In this document: in pieces, positions 1 through 12,815 of the stretch | Position numbering within the stretch: position 1 is the stretch's first letter | Layout of the letters: every line of letters begins with the position of its first letter | The notes under the pieces: model-generated | What the model was told of the DNA's origin: nothing | The model's input: the letters and a program-made list of their open reading frames with translations, nothing else | The model's database searches: none | Position numbers and translations under genes: made by a program | From: Eutypa lata | Lineage: Eukaryota > Ascomycota > Sordariomycetes > Xylariales > Diatrypaceae | DNA: 64,000 nucleotides | NCBI GenBank assembly: GCA_022661535.1 | Contig: JAKULF010000003.1 | Coordinates: 4,092,001-4,156,000 of the forward strand | Reading direction: 5' to 3'

Positions 1-941
1 AGTTAAGTATACTTAAAAATAAAGTGAATGCCATCATAATTTGGTAATCTCTCAATTGTCTGACGTCTTAGTCAAACGCCCCGCTCAAGCTTCTCGGTCA
101 CACAGATAGCTAATAGAAACGGTAAGCTGCTTGGTCGTAACGGTCATACTTACATACATACGTATAACCACATATAATGGAGATTCGTTTCCTTATACCA
201 TGATTGTGTTCCTACCACTAAACGATTACCACATATTTGACTCTATTGAGACCGCCTAGCGAGACCGCAAGCTAGGTACCTATGCAGGAGTAGCACGGGG
301 GCGGATATTACTCTGAAGTATCACAGTCCAGGCCAAACCAACCGGACACATAAAGATATCACCTTAATGTAGGTCCTTCGACCACATATGTAGGGGCGCA
401 CCGATTACGGGAGACTTTGCGACCAGTCACGGGTCTGCGATTTGAGGTCGGCAGTAGAAGTAGGTAGGCTAGGTAGACATGCGTTACCGAGCGAGTAGCT
501 ACCTGCCTACATACCTACCAACTTGGCAGCTACGTACGGTCCATGTCGTCTATCATTTGACCTCACACACTAAAACGTCAACCTCAGGCGAGGTTCCAAA
601 AAAAAAAATGAAAATTCGTCCCTTCTTCGTTTTTATCTTATATAAAGAGCACCTTCCAGCTTAGTACCTCTAGAAGTTTGCAAGTGCAAGAATGACGGCA
701 TACAACACAAACATTCTATGGCTTCCAACTAGGCCTACATCAAGAGTAAGGGTTTCTTTTACATTCCTGCTTTTCACTTTTCTCATACCCTACATCTAAG
801 ACACGCAAGCGCACATACACACATCAATACACACACATCGTCGTCGTCATCATCGTCGATCGATGTGTCTGTCTTTCTTAAGTCTTCGTGTGTTCATACA
901 ATTAGCTCTGTAGCCCACCTCATCTTCCTACAGCTACAGCC
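1..941. other. Intergenic region at left edge
   Basis: I see no gene here. The stretch holds several short GGTA/TACC and TACA/TGTA tandem runs (about 460-480 and 495-530, with a TACATACATACG run near 152-163) and a run of CA-rich and CGTCGTCATCATCG sequence just upstream of the next gene (about 810-860), which is likely its promoter and 5' leader. Open frames in it are short, low-complexity and have no recognisable similarity. Confidence 0.6.
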
Positions 942-1013
942 ATGTCTATCTCCTTTACCCACACCAAGACATCCACGCCAGTCTCGACCATCGAGGCATG
1001 TCCTAGTCATCAT

Positions 1014-1048
<35 letters not shown>

Positions 1049-1880
1049 TGCAGAGTCCGTGACCATCACGTGGACCATCCGCCAGGACCCTCTCACGGTA
1101 ACCCTACACGGGCCTGCGATCTTCGCGCTAGCCGTCGCCCTCATCCTCAGCGTGCACTTCCTCCCGCCCGTCGTCGTAGCCGTCCTCGTCGGCGCGGTGC
1201 CCGTCCTCCTGGCGATCCACAACGACTTCCTGAACTACCTCAAGCTCGGCCCGGGCGGCACCCCCCCTACCGTAGCCGGCTACCTGCGAATCAACTGGTA
1301 CAAGCTCTGGGCGCTACGCACGCCCTTCGAGCCCCTGAAGACGGACCCGCACGTCGAGCCCGCGGCCGGCATCCTGCACAGGACCCCCTTGCCGTTCCGG
1401 TGCGGACCGCACCCGACGGTCGTCGGGATCGCGCCGCAGCGGCAGACGGACCAGTTCGGTTCGCGGGCGTGCTACCTGGCGCTGCGGCGGGTCCTGTCCA
1501 CCCACGCCACGAAGCACGCCAGTGACCTGGGTGTCGGGACGTCGTGCTTCGAGAAGCACGGGCTCGGCCTCTTCGCGCGCTTCCCCGTCAACAACACGTG
1601 CCAGGGGGAGATATGCCACGTCCACGACTCGGACCACTCGCTCCACCTCAACCTGCACCCGGACGACGCGCGCGAGGTGCTAGCCAAGGGCTGGGGCCAG
1701 CGCCACCCGCTGACGGCCCGGTGCGCCCTCTTCCGCATGCCCGTCCCCCGCAACTTCACCATGGTCTACGCCCCGCGCACCGTCGACGAGCTCCACATCG
1801 TGTGCCGGATCGTCCAGGCCGCCGGCTGGTGGGTGATGGCGAAGGACCTGGAGATGGACGTCACGGAGAAGGGTGACTAG
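942..1880 (+). CDS. Luciferase-domain (DUF5519-like) membrane protein
   Basis: Single-exon gene, 312 aa. An N-terminal tail carries an 11-residue polyglutamine tract (about residues 26-36), then two adjacent hydrophobic stretches (about residues 55-92, rich in A/V/L/I) that look like one or two membrane segments. The C-terminal half carries the conserved block of the fungal/bacterial family known in Pfam as Luciferase (formerly DUF5519): GEICHVHDSDHSLHLNLHP followed by DAREVLAKGWGQRHPL. That name comes from family annotation only; light production is not implied and the biochemical role is unknown. The start is the first ATG of the frame and the upstream region is non-coding. The GC-rich third positions contrast with the AT-richer flanks, as expected for a coding exon here. 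Family assignment is from memory of the motif; a profile search would confirm it. Confidence 0.75.
1017..1043 (+). repeat. (CAG)9 microsatellite in coding sequence
   Basis: Nine pure CAG triplets flanked by CAA codons; together they encode Q11 in the luciferase-domain protein. Pure CAG runs are prone to length change, so the tract may differ between strains. Confidence 0.95.
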
Positions 1881-2501
1881 GTAGTTAGATTGTGTGGGGG
1901 GTTTTGTTGAGTAAGGATGGAGCGAAGCGAGGGGGCCAGCGATCATTATTAGACAACAGAATCATAATAGCAAGCAAGATTTTAGTTTCTACGTTGTTCT
2001 CTATCCCTCAAGGTGTCTTGCCTCTTATGAAAGGGGGGACGGCTACTGTATACCTGGCATGTCTTGTCATCTTAGAGCCAAACTGATCGCTACTCCTATT
2101 CCTCGATAGCCATACATGGATGTTAGACTTAAATTTAATCGATTGTCTTCCTGTGAAGTTGGTATTTGCTCACCAGTCAACTGTAAGTGGGTTGGAGGCA
2201 TTGTATAGGGTTAGGTAAACCCATTATTGCAAGCTAGTAGTAGCATGGTAGGAGGATATCATACATCGTGTACACGTTTCGTTTTGGTGCCACATCTTTC
2301 TATGGCATATAATACATAGAGCGCAACCTAATAAGCGTACACAAAGACACAAAGACACAAACAGGTACATCACCTGGCCAGTTTCTTCCAAAACACCACG
2401 CCCGTTTCCGTCTGTCCGCCCATCTCTAACAACAGAGAGCGAGAAGACACACACGCAAGAAAACAAGGTCGAAAATTTTAATAATAATAATAAAAGAATC
2501 A

Positions 2502-2536
<35 letters not shown>

Positions 2537-2553
2537 GCACGCACGCTCCACTC
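1881..2553. other. Convergent intergenic region with poly-T tract
   Basis: This lies between the 3' ends of the luciferase-domain gene (+) and the CUS2-like gene (-). I see no gene. It holds an ATA-rich run (about 2480-2493) and a 27-base T homopolymer (2506-2532). Both 3' UTRs and polyadenylation sites must lie here. Confidence 0.6.
2506..2532. repeat. T27 homopolymer (A27 on the - strand)
   Basis: An uninterrupted run of 27 T on the + strand. Read on the - strand it is A27 beginning about 22 nt after the stop codon of the CUS2-like gene. It may be a simple slippage repeat. Confidence 0.95.
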
Positions 2554-3900
2554 TCAACTACTGCTGTTCTTAGCCGCATCGTTTCCAGTTTCGCCAGGAT
2601 CCTCACCGGCCGCGTCGTCATCCTGCTTCTTATCGGATCTCCGGTAGCGGCGCTGCTCGCGGTCGTTGACGACGGCGGCGCGGACGATGCGGCCGTCGAA
2701 GGCGCGGCCGTCCATGAGGCGGACGCAGGCGTCGGCGGCGTCGGGGTGGCGGAACTTGACGGCGACGACGCCGTCGGGCTCCAGGTCGTACAGCACGACG
2801 TTGGTGACGGGCCCCAGCTTCGAGCACTCCTCGCGCACGTCCTCCTTGATCTCGAGCAGCGCGGCCGGGTCCTCGTCGAGCTCCCGCAGCGTGAACATGT
2901 GCCGCAGGACCACCAGCCGGTCGCGGCGCAGGCCCGCCTGATCCGGCAGCGGGCCGCCCCCCGCGTACGGGTCGTCGTCGTCCCAGTCCGCCAGCTTCGC
3001 GTCGAGCTTCTGCGTCCGCTTGATGATCTTTTGCTTGTCTTGCTCGCGCGCTCGGTTGTCTTTCGGCCGCGCCTCGCTCCCGTTGTTGCTGCTAGTGTTG
3101 TTATTATTCCCGCCTTCTATCCTGTCCGCGCCGGTAGTACCACCACCACCACCACCTCCTCCTCCTCCTCCAGTCTTAACCTCGCCCCCATCCTCGGCCC
3201 CTTTGTTGTTGTCGTAATTCGTCTTCTTGTAGCTCGAATCGGCGGCCTGGACGTGCATGCGGCCGGGGGCGGTGGGGCCCGATGTCGTGTAGCGGAAGTC
3301 GGTGTCATCCAGCAGCATGATGGCCATGTCGACGCTTTGGGGCTTGAAGAAGACGACGAGCGCGTCGCCCTTGAAGTTGCCCTCCTCGTCCGCGTACATC
3401 TTGATGCGGGGGCGGCCGCTGTCGATCTCCTCGGCCACGACGCCGCACTTGCGCGAGAACACCTCGTGCACCTCGTCGGCCGTCGCGTCGAGCGGTAGCC
3501 CCGTCACGTACACGGCCGTGTTGTTTTTGGTACTGTTGTTGTTTTGCCTCTGTTGCTTCCTCGGCGGGCGTGGATATTCCGAGGCATCGTCTTTCTTCCG
3601 CTTCTTGTTGCGCTGGTATTGCTGGATGTTTTCGTAGTCGTTGTTGTTATCGTCGTCTTCCGCGGTGAGGGGTCCCCCGTACGCCGATTGCTGCTGCCGG
3701 ACCAATTCCTCGTCGATAACGGGTATCCATCGCTTCAACTGCTTGTCGTACTCGAACTCGGTGCCGTCATCGTGGACGGCAATGAACTTGTTATCGAGCT
3801 TGGAGAAGGAAATGCGATCATCACTGTCGAACTCTGAAGGGTCCGTCGGAAAAGTCAAGGTCGGTGGTGGTGTTGCTGCTCGTTGCGGATCTGCTGCCAT
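2554..3900 (-). CDS. CUS2: U2 snRNP splicing factor CUS2/Tat-SF1-like, two RRMs
   Basis: Intronless frame of 448 aa. An N-terminal FEYDKQLKRWIPV block (residues about 49-61) is typical of Tat-SF1/CUS2 proteins. RRM1 starts near residue 129 (VYVTGLPLDATADEV) and contains the RNP-like GDALVVFF. A long low-complexity linker follows, with N-rich and G11 tracts. RRM2 (about residues 330-415) ends in DGRAFDGRIVRA; the R-x-F loop marks it as a U2AF-homology motif, the kind that binds tryptophan ligand motifs of SF3B1. Known family role: a nuclear protein that helps U2 snRNP/SF3B fold and join the prespliceosome. The tail after RRM2 is charged. The product name is confident; equivalence to yeast Cus2 in detail is inferred. 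Confidence 0.88.
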   Translation of the reverse strand: MAADPQRAATPPPTLTFPTDPSEFDSDDRISFSKLDNKFIAVHDDGTEFEYDKQLKRWIPVIDEELVRQQQSAYGGPLTAEDDDNNNDYENIQQYQRNKKRKKDDASEYPRPPRKQQRQNNNSTKNNTAVYVTGLPLDATADEVHEVFSRKCGVVAEEIDSGRPRIKMYADEEGNFKGDALVVFFKPQSVDMAIMLLDDTDFRYTTSGPTAPGRMHVQAADSSYKKTNYDNNKGAEDGGEVKTGGGGGGGGGGGTTGADRIEGGNNNNTSSNNGSEARPKDNRAREQDKQKIIKRTQKLDAKLADWDDDDPYAGGGPLPDQAGLRRDRLVVLRHMFTLRELDEDPAALLEIKEDVREECSKLGPVTNVVLYDLEPDGVVAVKFRHPDAADACVRLMDGRAFDGRIVRAAVVNDREQRRYRRSDKKQDDDAAGEDPGETGNDAAKNSSS

Positions 3901-4931
3901 TGTTTGTTGCTTCTTGTCACCCCGTGAGGATAATCGAGCAGGATTTGCTACGTGAAGTAAGAATTCTGGATGTTCATCGAGGATGTAAGACAGGCTGTGT
4001 GCAGGTTAAACAGATATAAATGTATACAAGCAGACAAGGCAGAAGGTAACCATCAAATGGCCTTAACATTATTGGTTGTTACTACCTTCATGTACATACG
4101 TAATCTACATACCGAGAGCTAGCTACTTAGGGAAGAAAGCTTGGTCCCTCTTTACGGTTATACAGATATCCGGGTACCTATAGGTGTCAGGGTACGTTTT
4201 CTAACGCTGGTAGTAACATCATTGCTCATCTTTACATTTTTGGGGTACATACGGAATAAACTCCCTAAATTGTGTCATAATTGTATGTTACAGGTAAATA
4301 TAACTAAGTATCTCATATAGCAACTCTGTTATTCTATTCCTGCTATTCAATGTTCTCTCATCCTCCTTGGGGAATGACAGCAATATAGCAGCCCCACACC
4401 CCGCTGAGACTCTACGTAGTACATGTACATCCATAGGTGCATATAGTAAGCCATACTTGCCTGTCTACTATCTTGATTTGATATAAGTCTACTAAGCTCA
4501 GGGGAAATATTGCGCAAAGGTCAAGGTCAAGTTCTACACTATTCGTGGCTAAACAGATGTGTAACTTGACAGGTAATATTTTAGTAAATTTATTGGCGGG
4601 AGGTCCATCATCAGCCCCACTACGTATACCTAACCTACACATATAGACATTTTCACGTAAGTCATAGGTAGTAGTGCATTGTAAAATAGGTACCAAAACT
4701 ACGAGGTAGAAATGATACACCATTTCTCTTGTAACTGCCATCAAGGTCCACAGGTTTGCTGTGCTCCTAGTTGTTGGTCAAGTTTCTCAGATTGGTTGAT
4801 CGAGGATGGAGTTCTGTTCAAACTACACCTTAGTGGCATGGAGTCTATAGCTTAGTCCAGTTTCCATTCACCAACCGCCGACTACAAACCACAGTAGAAC
4901 GGATCAGAAAGAAAGAAGAAGAAAAACCATC
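3901..4931. other. Divergent promoter region CUS2 / PARG-like
   Basis: About 1 kb between two divergent starts. It is AT-rich and has no recognisable gene. An open frame on the - strand (4412-4744) has no similarity I can name and is interspersed with TAC/GTA-rich sequence typical of the non-coding DNA in this window. Confidence 0.55.
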
Positions 4932-6643
4932 ATGGGACGTACGGAACCTTCACTCGGCCGGCCGCCGGCGGGCTTCCGCCGCGATGCCCGGGCTAAGAAA
5001 GCCAAGGCCACCGTGAACAAGGTGATCCCCTCGCTCCTATCCGCGCACCCTCGGGCGCGGAAGGGGATCCAGTCTGCCGAGCTGATCGTAGACCCGCCGT
5101 CCACCAGAAGCAGAGATGGCGACGGCGGCAAGAACGGGGCTGTGACAGCATCGTCCCGAAGAGTCTCCAAGTCAGAGCCCAAGTCCGCCGGGTCCGGGGA
5201 GGAGGAGGCAAGAGCAAGAATGCGAATCACGATGCGCCTAGCAGACACGCTCGTGGTGGCTCACTCTCTACTCTCATGTTCATCTTCATCTTCATCTTCA
5301 TCTTCATCTTCAATAACCAACGAAGAGAAGAAGCAAAAGAAGCAGACGAAGCAGCAGCAGCAGCAGCAGCCAGACCTCGCGAACCGAGAAGCCCGCGTAG
5401 GCATCCTGAACATGGCATCGCCGCTCTCGCCCGGCGGCGGGTTCCTGAACGGCGCCGCGGCGCAGGAGGAGTCGCTGTGCATGCGGACGACGCTACTGCC
5501 GTCGCTGCGGGACGATTTCTACCGACTGCCGGAGCTCGGGGCCGTCTACACGCCCGACGGTAAGCAATCCTCCGGCATATTTTTGCCCATCCGTCGTGCT
5601 TCGGGAGCTTTTCTTTTTTTCTTTTCTTTTTTTTTTTTGAAAGGGGGTTATTGAACTTGGAATGTGACTTTGAGTTCTCTAATCATCGCTAGATTAACTA
5701 GACAGAGAAATGGCTAACTCCGAATGCTGCAGTGCTCGTGTTCCGGGGCGAGAAGGATGGCGCCGATGACCTGCCCAAGAAGGATCGCTGGTTCGTCGAC
5801 TGCATCAGCGCTGCTATGCTGAGGATCCCGGAGACTCAGGAGGTGGAGGTGGAGGTGGAGTTGGGGGTAGATGAGGCAGAACAACAGAGGGGTCATGATA
5901 ATGATAATGACGACGACGACGAGTATGAAAATGAAGATAGGAATGGTGACAGTGGTGAAGGACCGCCGGTAGTACGGAAGATATACGCGGATCCCAAGGA
6001 CAGGGAGCTCGCCATCCAGAAGATGAGGGTTGTCCTAAGGATCGCCCAGGCCAAGGGGATCCGGAGGCTCGTGCTGGGGGCCTGGGGCTGCGGCGCGTAC
6101 GGCAACCCGGTCGAGGAGATCGCCGCGGCATGGAAGAAAATCCTCCTGGGTAGCAGCAATAATAGGGGACCAAAGGGGAAGGGTAAGGGCAAGAAGAACA
6201 GCGGCAAGAAGGAGGAGGAGACGTGGGACGGCATCGAGGAGGTCGTGTTTGCCATCAAGGGCGGAGGCATCGCCGAGCGGTTCGAGAGGGCCTTCGGCGA
6301 CGGACTCGTACGGGAGGAAGACGCGGAAGGAAGCCACGGCGGGGACGGAGATGAAGATGCAGGCTCGCAGAGGCAGGATAGCCTAGAAGAGATGAGGCTA
6401 CGCGAGCTCCGGGAGAAGATTCAGCAGCTGGAGCTCCAAATCCAGCAGGCGCGGACCCCTCAGATGCAGTCTGGGCTTGGCTCTGTGCTTGCAGGATTGA
6501 GATGTCAGCTGCCTGAAGATGGGATATCTTCTAACGAGCATGGCCCCTCGGGTCGTGACGCTGGGAACTACGGTGATAAAGAGGATGAGGAAGATGACGA
6601 AAATGACGAAATTGGTGGGACGGCAGGTGAGAGCCATAACTAG
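4932..6643 (+). CDS. PARG-like macrodomain protein (microbial-type PARG)
   Basis: Two exons, 4932..5559 and 5733..6643 (512 aa); the 173-nt intron has GTAAGC...GCAG ends and restores TPD-VLVFRG. Exon 1 carries the catalytic loop SPGGGFLNGAAAQEES (GGG-X7-QEE), the signature of poly(ADP-ribose) glycohydrolases of the TIGR02452/PF10021 type; exon 2 carries VLGAWGCGAYGNP, the second phosphate-binding loop. The expected role is hydrolysis of ADP-ribose polymers or conjugates. Low-complexity inserts are striking: a poly-Ser run from TTCATC repeats and a Q6 run sit directly before the catalytic strand, and a Lys/Gly-rich loop (KGKGKGKKNSGKK) lies within the C-terminal half of the domain. The C-terminus is acidic with a predicted short coiled coil (LRELREKIQQLELQIQQA). 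Catalytic residues are intact. Cell location is not evident. Confidence 0.85.
5279..5369 (+). repeat. Two coding microsatellites, (TTCATC)n and (CAG)6
   Basis: TTCATC hexamers (about 5279-5312) are read in the serine frame (TCATCT), giving S11-like sequence, and CAG x6 (5352-5369) gives Q6. Both lie within exon 1 of the PARG-like gene, upstream of its catalytic loop. Confidence 0.9.
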
Positions 6644-6954
6644 AAGAGTATAGGGGAAAATAAAGGTGCGCGAGCAACTTTCCCCTCAATCTATTTGTTT
6701 AGACGTGGAAATACGCTCAGGCTCGTGTAGTTACACCGAAGGAAGTAGCTACATATATCCCGCGATGTGGTCTAACGGTTCCTCCCCTCAGTATCTACCT
6801 TCATTCATATAGCAAATGTCAGAAGACTATCTCTTCACATGAGCTTCACATAAGCGTATCGCCAAATTTGAAGCATATACCACTACTTCCTCATCTCACT
6901 TGATCCATTCCTCCCCGAAAGCATAGTTGAATCCAGACAACTCAGGTCCCCTGC
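6644..6954. other. Convergent 3' intergenic region
   Basis: 311 nt between the 3' ends of the PARG-like gene and the MYND gene. AT-rich, no gene seen; it must hold both terminators or polyadenylation sites. Confidence 0.6.
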
Positions 6955-7755
6955 TTAGACGTTCATCAAGGTGTACTCGCGGTTTGATCGATCATCCATT
7001 GAGACACAACTAGGCTTATGGAGTTTCCAGTGAGCCTTCTGGCAATCCTAATCATGCAGCAATTACAATCAGCGCACCGATATGGAAAATGCCGAACAAA
7101 TAAACAATAAATTAAAATCAGCCAGGAAAAGCTCACCTTGCCGCAGTACCAAGCAAGCTCGCACCGAGCACACTTGCGGGGCTCACATCCCGTATCAGCC
7201 TTCACCTTACCGCACTGAAAGCAACTAGCAGCGCCGACGAAATCCCGTGCCACGCCGGGACGGTGGTGATCGAGGGCAGCGACGAACTGGGCACGGCCGG
7301 GGCCACGGAAACCACTGTCCCAGAGAGGCAGGACGTAGCGATGGTTACAGTTAATCTTAGGGACTAGCTCACGGAGGTGCTGGAGGTGATCCTGGCGAAT
7401 GCTCACCCCCGCCAGCATCATCAGAGAACCGAAGATGATGACGTTGTACTGGCCTTCGCGCTCTCTCTCTTTGGCGCGGAGGGCCTTGAACAGTTCGTCG
7501 GCGGTGCCATCCGCGTCGAGCTGGACACGGATTTTGGCGGCGGCGTTGTCCTTCTCTTCGCCAGAGCGGCTGTTTAGAAGGCCCGAGAAATCGATCTCGA
7601 TTTTCTTCTCCTTCTCGAACAGGTATTCGAGATCGCCCACCATGTCAAGATCTCGATCACCCTCGAAGAGACCTGAGCCATGAACAACGGGTTTAGTGTG
7701 ATGGCACTGGTACGAGAGAAGGTGGAAGGAACTTACGGATACCCCAGCGACCCAT
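6955..7755 (-). CDS. Small MYND-type zinc-finger protein
   Basis: Three exons on the - strand, 7755..7737, 7672..7137 and 7047..6955 (215 aa), with introns of 64 and 89 nt (GTAAGT...CTCAG; GTGAGC...TTAG). The first exon encodes only MGRWGI plus one base, and the fusion reads MGRWGIRLFEGDRDLDMV. The C-terminus holds a complete MYND finger only when spliced: CFQCGKVKADTGC, then KCARCELAWYCGKDCQKAH and WKLHKPSC, giving the C-x2-C, C-x2-C, YC-x3-C, H, C zinc ligands. MYND fingers bind proline-rich peptides in partner proteins; the N-terminal domain is of a kind common in filamentous fungi but of unknown function. A single-exon reading would truncate the finger and run into the intron. Confidence 0.82.
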
Positions 7756-9731
7756 CTTGGTTGGTTATCAGCTTCTTGACTGGGCTAGGCGAAGAGAATC
7801 AAATGTGTTTCAACGTATTGAGAAATTGCTTAGCAACGGTGAGTTTTGCTCTGGCAGGGCTTAAGATGGTGGCTAAGGCACAGTTCCTTCTCAATCAACT
7901 TGCTAGAAATAGAATGATCACCAACAACAACTTGGAAGGCGTAGTAGTGCTTATTGGATCCCGAGCTTGTGATAGGTAAGTAGCTGATGTGAAGTATGAC
8001 AAGAGTGGTTGGATAAGACGGTCAAGGTAGGTGGTAAGAAGAGAGCAAGGAATGGATTTATTCACTCGCTCGGGGACTCGAGGTTACATGTATTCAAGTA
8101 GGTCCAGTGTGCACGTACGGGTTCCCTACGTAGATTCTAGGCACCAGTGCTCTAAAGCTTGAAAATATGGAAGTTGCAGTTATCAGGCAAGTAAGTTCCT
8201 TCCTCCTGAAAAGGCTTCAGGGGTTAGGGGGGTTCCTTCCCAGAGACATCAAACATACAGTTAATGTTCCCGTCCTTGACACGCTAAGTCACATCAATGA
8301 TGTATCAGACATTATCTCTAGTCTATTGGTCTAGATACATATTTAGCTTATACTGTTGTCGTATTAACAATAAGTGTTAACTTGGACGGTAATTCTCTTC
8401 TTCGGAGAAACCTTGTGGCAGTGTGGTCTTTTGAAGTCGAGTTACCCCTTTTATCAATCTCAAACCCTGCTCTTGTTCACCTTTAGCAATACTTCTTGCC
8501 TTGGTCTACTTATGTATCTAGTGACGGGTTCATGTTTAGATATGTTCTAAGCTTGAAGAGAAGATGCGATCAATATCTAAACATCTTCCTTTGCAAATGC
8601 ACATATCATAACGTCGTAGCTCATATAGCAGTGCATCATCATCATCATTATTATTTTTAAATTAATATAGTAAGGACAATATTAGCACAACATCACAAAG
8701 TAGATTCGAGTCCTAGGAAGACTGGATGATCGGTACTAAACCTTTCGCTACCGATACACGAAAGAGCTCCTGATCGTGCAACCTGCCAGCCCGAGGAGAA
8801 TACCCAGCCGACAGGAATAGAAATACGGCTTCACTAATATGCAGGAACAATGTGGGTAGATCAAGATAGGATGCATACATAGGTAGGTAGTCCAGGTACT
8901 TCCTTATAATAAATCAAACATTAATACCCAGCAGCTTTACCACGATACACCAGCCCCATCTTCCTGCATAGTTCCTTATCTATAGGTAGGTACTATTGTG
9001 AGCCATCCCTGTCCTGACGAACAAGGGTGCTTTCTAGAACCGCAAAGTGCGGTGAGCCCTCCCGAACGTCACGAAGGCAAGGAACACTACAATGACACGA
9101 AAACGCGTGTCTATAGGAACTGGATTTTAAAAACTCTAATGAAGATCCTATTGCCGTTGCTGCTTTAAACTACGAAGCCCTTCCAATCTCGTTCTACCTC
9201 GTAACGGCAGCGCAAATGAAACACACCACATGACTTGAAAAGCACACCATACTTTGACATCCCACACATCAGCCATCAACCATCAACTCCAACGGAGACA
9301 AATCCATTGTAGTAACAAAATGAGGACCGAAACAATGGGTCTGATCACAAAGTCTTTATGATTATTCCTTCCACGCTGAATACAGAACAGGTGCAAGAGC
9401 CTACCCTTTTAACCCTTGCTCCCTATGCCATATGAATAAGCGTGGAGAAGGTAGTCTTGTGCATTTCGTAAAATCGAATTGTACATATTTCCATTCCAGT
9501 ACGCCCCTCCCCTTGTCTTCCGAAATCAACGTTGCCTAGACAAGAGCATCGACATGCCAGAAATGAGCGGTTCACTGTGCCGAACCACCAAGGGTGAGAA
9601 CGAATACGGAGATGATGCGTAGTTTATGGACTATATCGATAGCTCCCGGAATGACTTGCATGTTACAACCAACCCATCAAGAGCGAGGGAGACGAAAATG
9701 GACGTAAGCCAGAGATGTCGAGTTGCACCTC
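7756..9731. other. 2-kb intergenic region, no gene recognised
   Basis: This stretch lies upstream of the MYND gene and downstream of ARF1. It is AT-rich with stops in all frames, apart from a 99-codon open frame (7680-7979, +) that overlaps the MYND gene's first exon and has no recognisable similarity. It includes a CAT/TTA run (about 8634-8658) and GGTA repeats (about 8880-8890). The 3' UTR of ARF1 must lie at its right end. Confidence 0.5.
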
Positions 9732-12030
<2,299 letters not shown>

Positions 12031-12248
12031 ATGCACATCCTGACATCTGCTTCGATACTCCTAGCCAGCTTAATCCCAGCTGTGCTAGGCCACAACATCC
12101 AGCTCCCTGCTCACGGCCGAGAATGTTTTCACGAGGAGCTCCATAAGGAAGACAAGATGACCGTCACCTTCCAGGTGGGCGACAGGGAATTTGGCAGTGC
12201 AGGCAATCTCGATATCGACTTCTGGGTATGGATGGACTCGTAATTCTC

Positions 12249-12296
<48 letters not shown>

Positions 12297-12815
12297 ATGA
12301 ATTCAATGGCTTACGATACACCCCCTTTCTTATAGATCACGAACCCCCTAGGCCAGTACGAGACCTTCCAGAAGAGTGTGTCTAACGGCGACTACTCATT
12401 CGATGCCAAGCACGACGGGAAATTCCTATACTGTTTCGGCAACGAGCACTGGGGCGCGAACAGCAAGGAGGTCTCCTTCAACGTCCACGGCATTGTCTAC
12501 GTCTCCGAAGCCGAAGCACCTCAGGACCCTTTGGAATCAGAAGGTATGGAGCCATGGCAGCTTCTTTATTCAATACTTTATAGTGCTAATGACGCTTTTC
12601 CAAATTTAGTTCGCAAATTATCCGAGCTTCTTACCCAGGTTAAGGACGAGCAATCGTACATCATTGTTCGAGAGCGCACCCATCGTAACACGGCCGAAAG
12701 CACAAACAGCCGAGTTAAGTGGTGGAACGTATTTGTTATCGGTGTTGTTATTGGCGAATCTCTCTTCCAGGTCTGGTGGCTGCGGAGGTTCTTCGAGGTC
12801 AAGCGGGTGGTATAG
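12031..12815 (+). CDS. EMP24: p24 family cargo receptor EMP24 (p24-beta)
   Basis: Three exons, 12031..12225, 12336..12543 and 12610..12815, giving 202 aa. Order: signal peptide (MHILTSASILLASLIPAVLG), GOLD domain beginning HNIQLPAHGRECFHEEL, a linker (YVSEAEAPQDPLESEVRKL), coiled coil with RTHRNTAESTNSRVKWW, one membrane segment (VFVIGVVIGESLFQVWWL) and cytoplasmic tail RRFFEVKRVV. The FF motif and the terminal VV are COPII/COPI sorting signals typical of p24-beta (Emp24/TMED2). It cycles between ER and Golgi and helps load GPI-anchored and other cargo. Intron 1 holds a (TG)22 repeat; intron 2 is 66 nt, in frame and free of stops. Confidence 0.95.
12251..12294 (+). repeat. (TG)22 microsatellite in EMP24 intron 1
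   Basis: Forty-four bases of pure TG, about 25 nt after the 5' splice site (12226) and 41 nt before the 3' splice site (12335). The transcript would carry a (UG)22 tract inside a 110-nt intron. Confidence 0.95.

Noticed and set aside
2746..3498. 250-codon open frame antisense to the CUS2-like gene
   Set aside because: It mirrors a GC-rich coding strand with low-complexity tracts; the protein is Val/Leu/Ser-rich without a domain, while the - strand encodes two clear RRMs.
4412..4744. 110-codon open frame between CUS2 and the PARG-like gene
   Set aside because: AT-rich, no domain, located in a divergent promoter interval, and without splice-consistent extension.
12241..12300. TG run as a CRISPR-like or telomeric repeat
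   Set aside because: It is a simple dinucleotide repeat without spacers and not the TTAGGG telomere unit.
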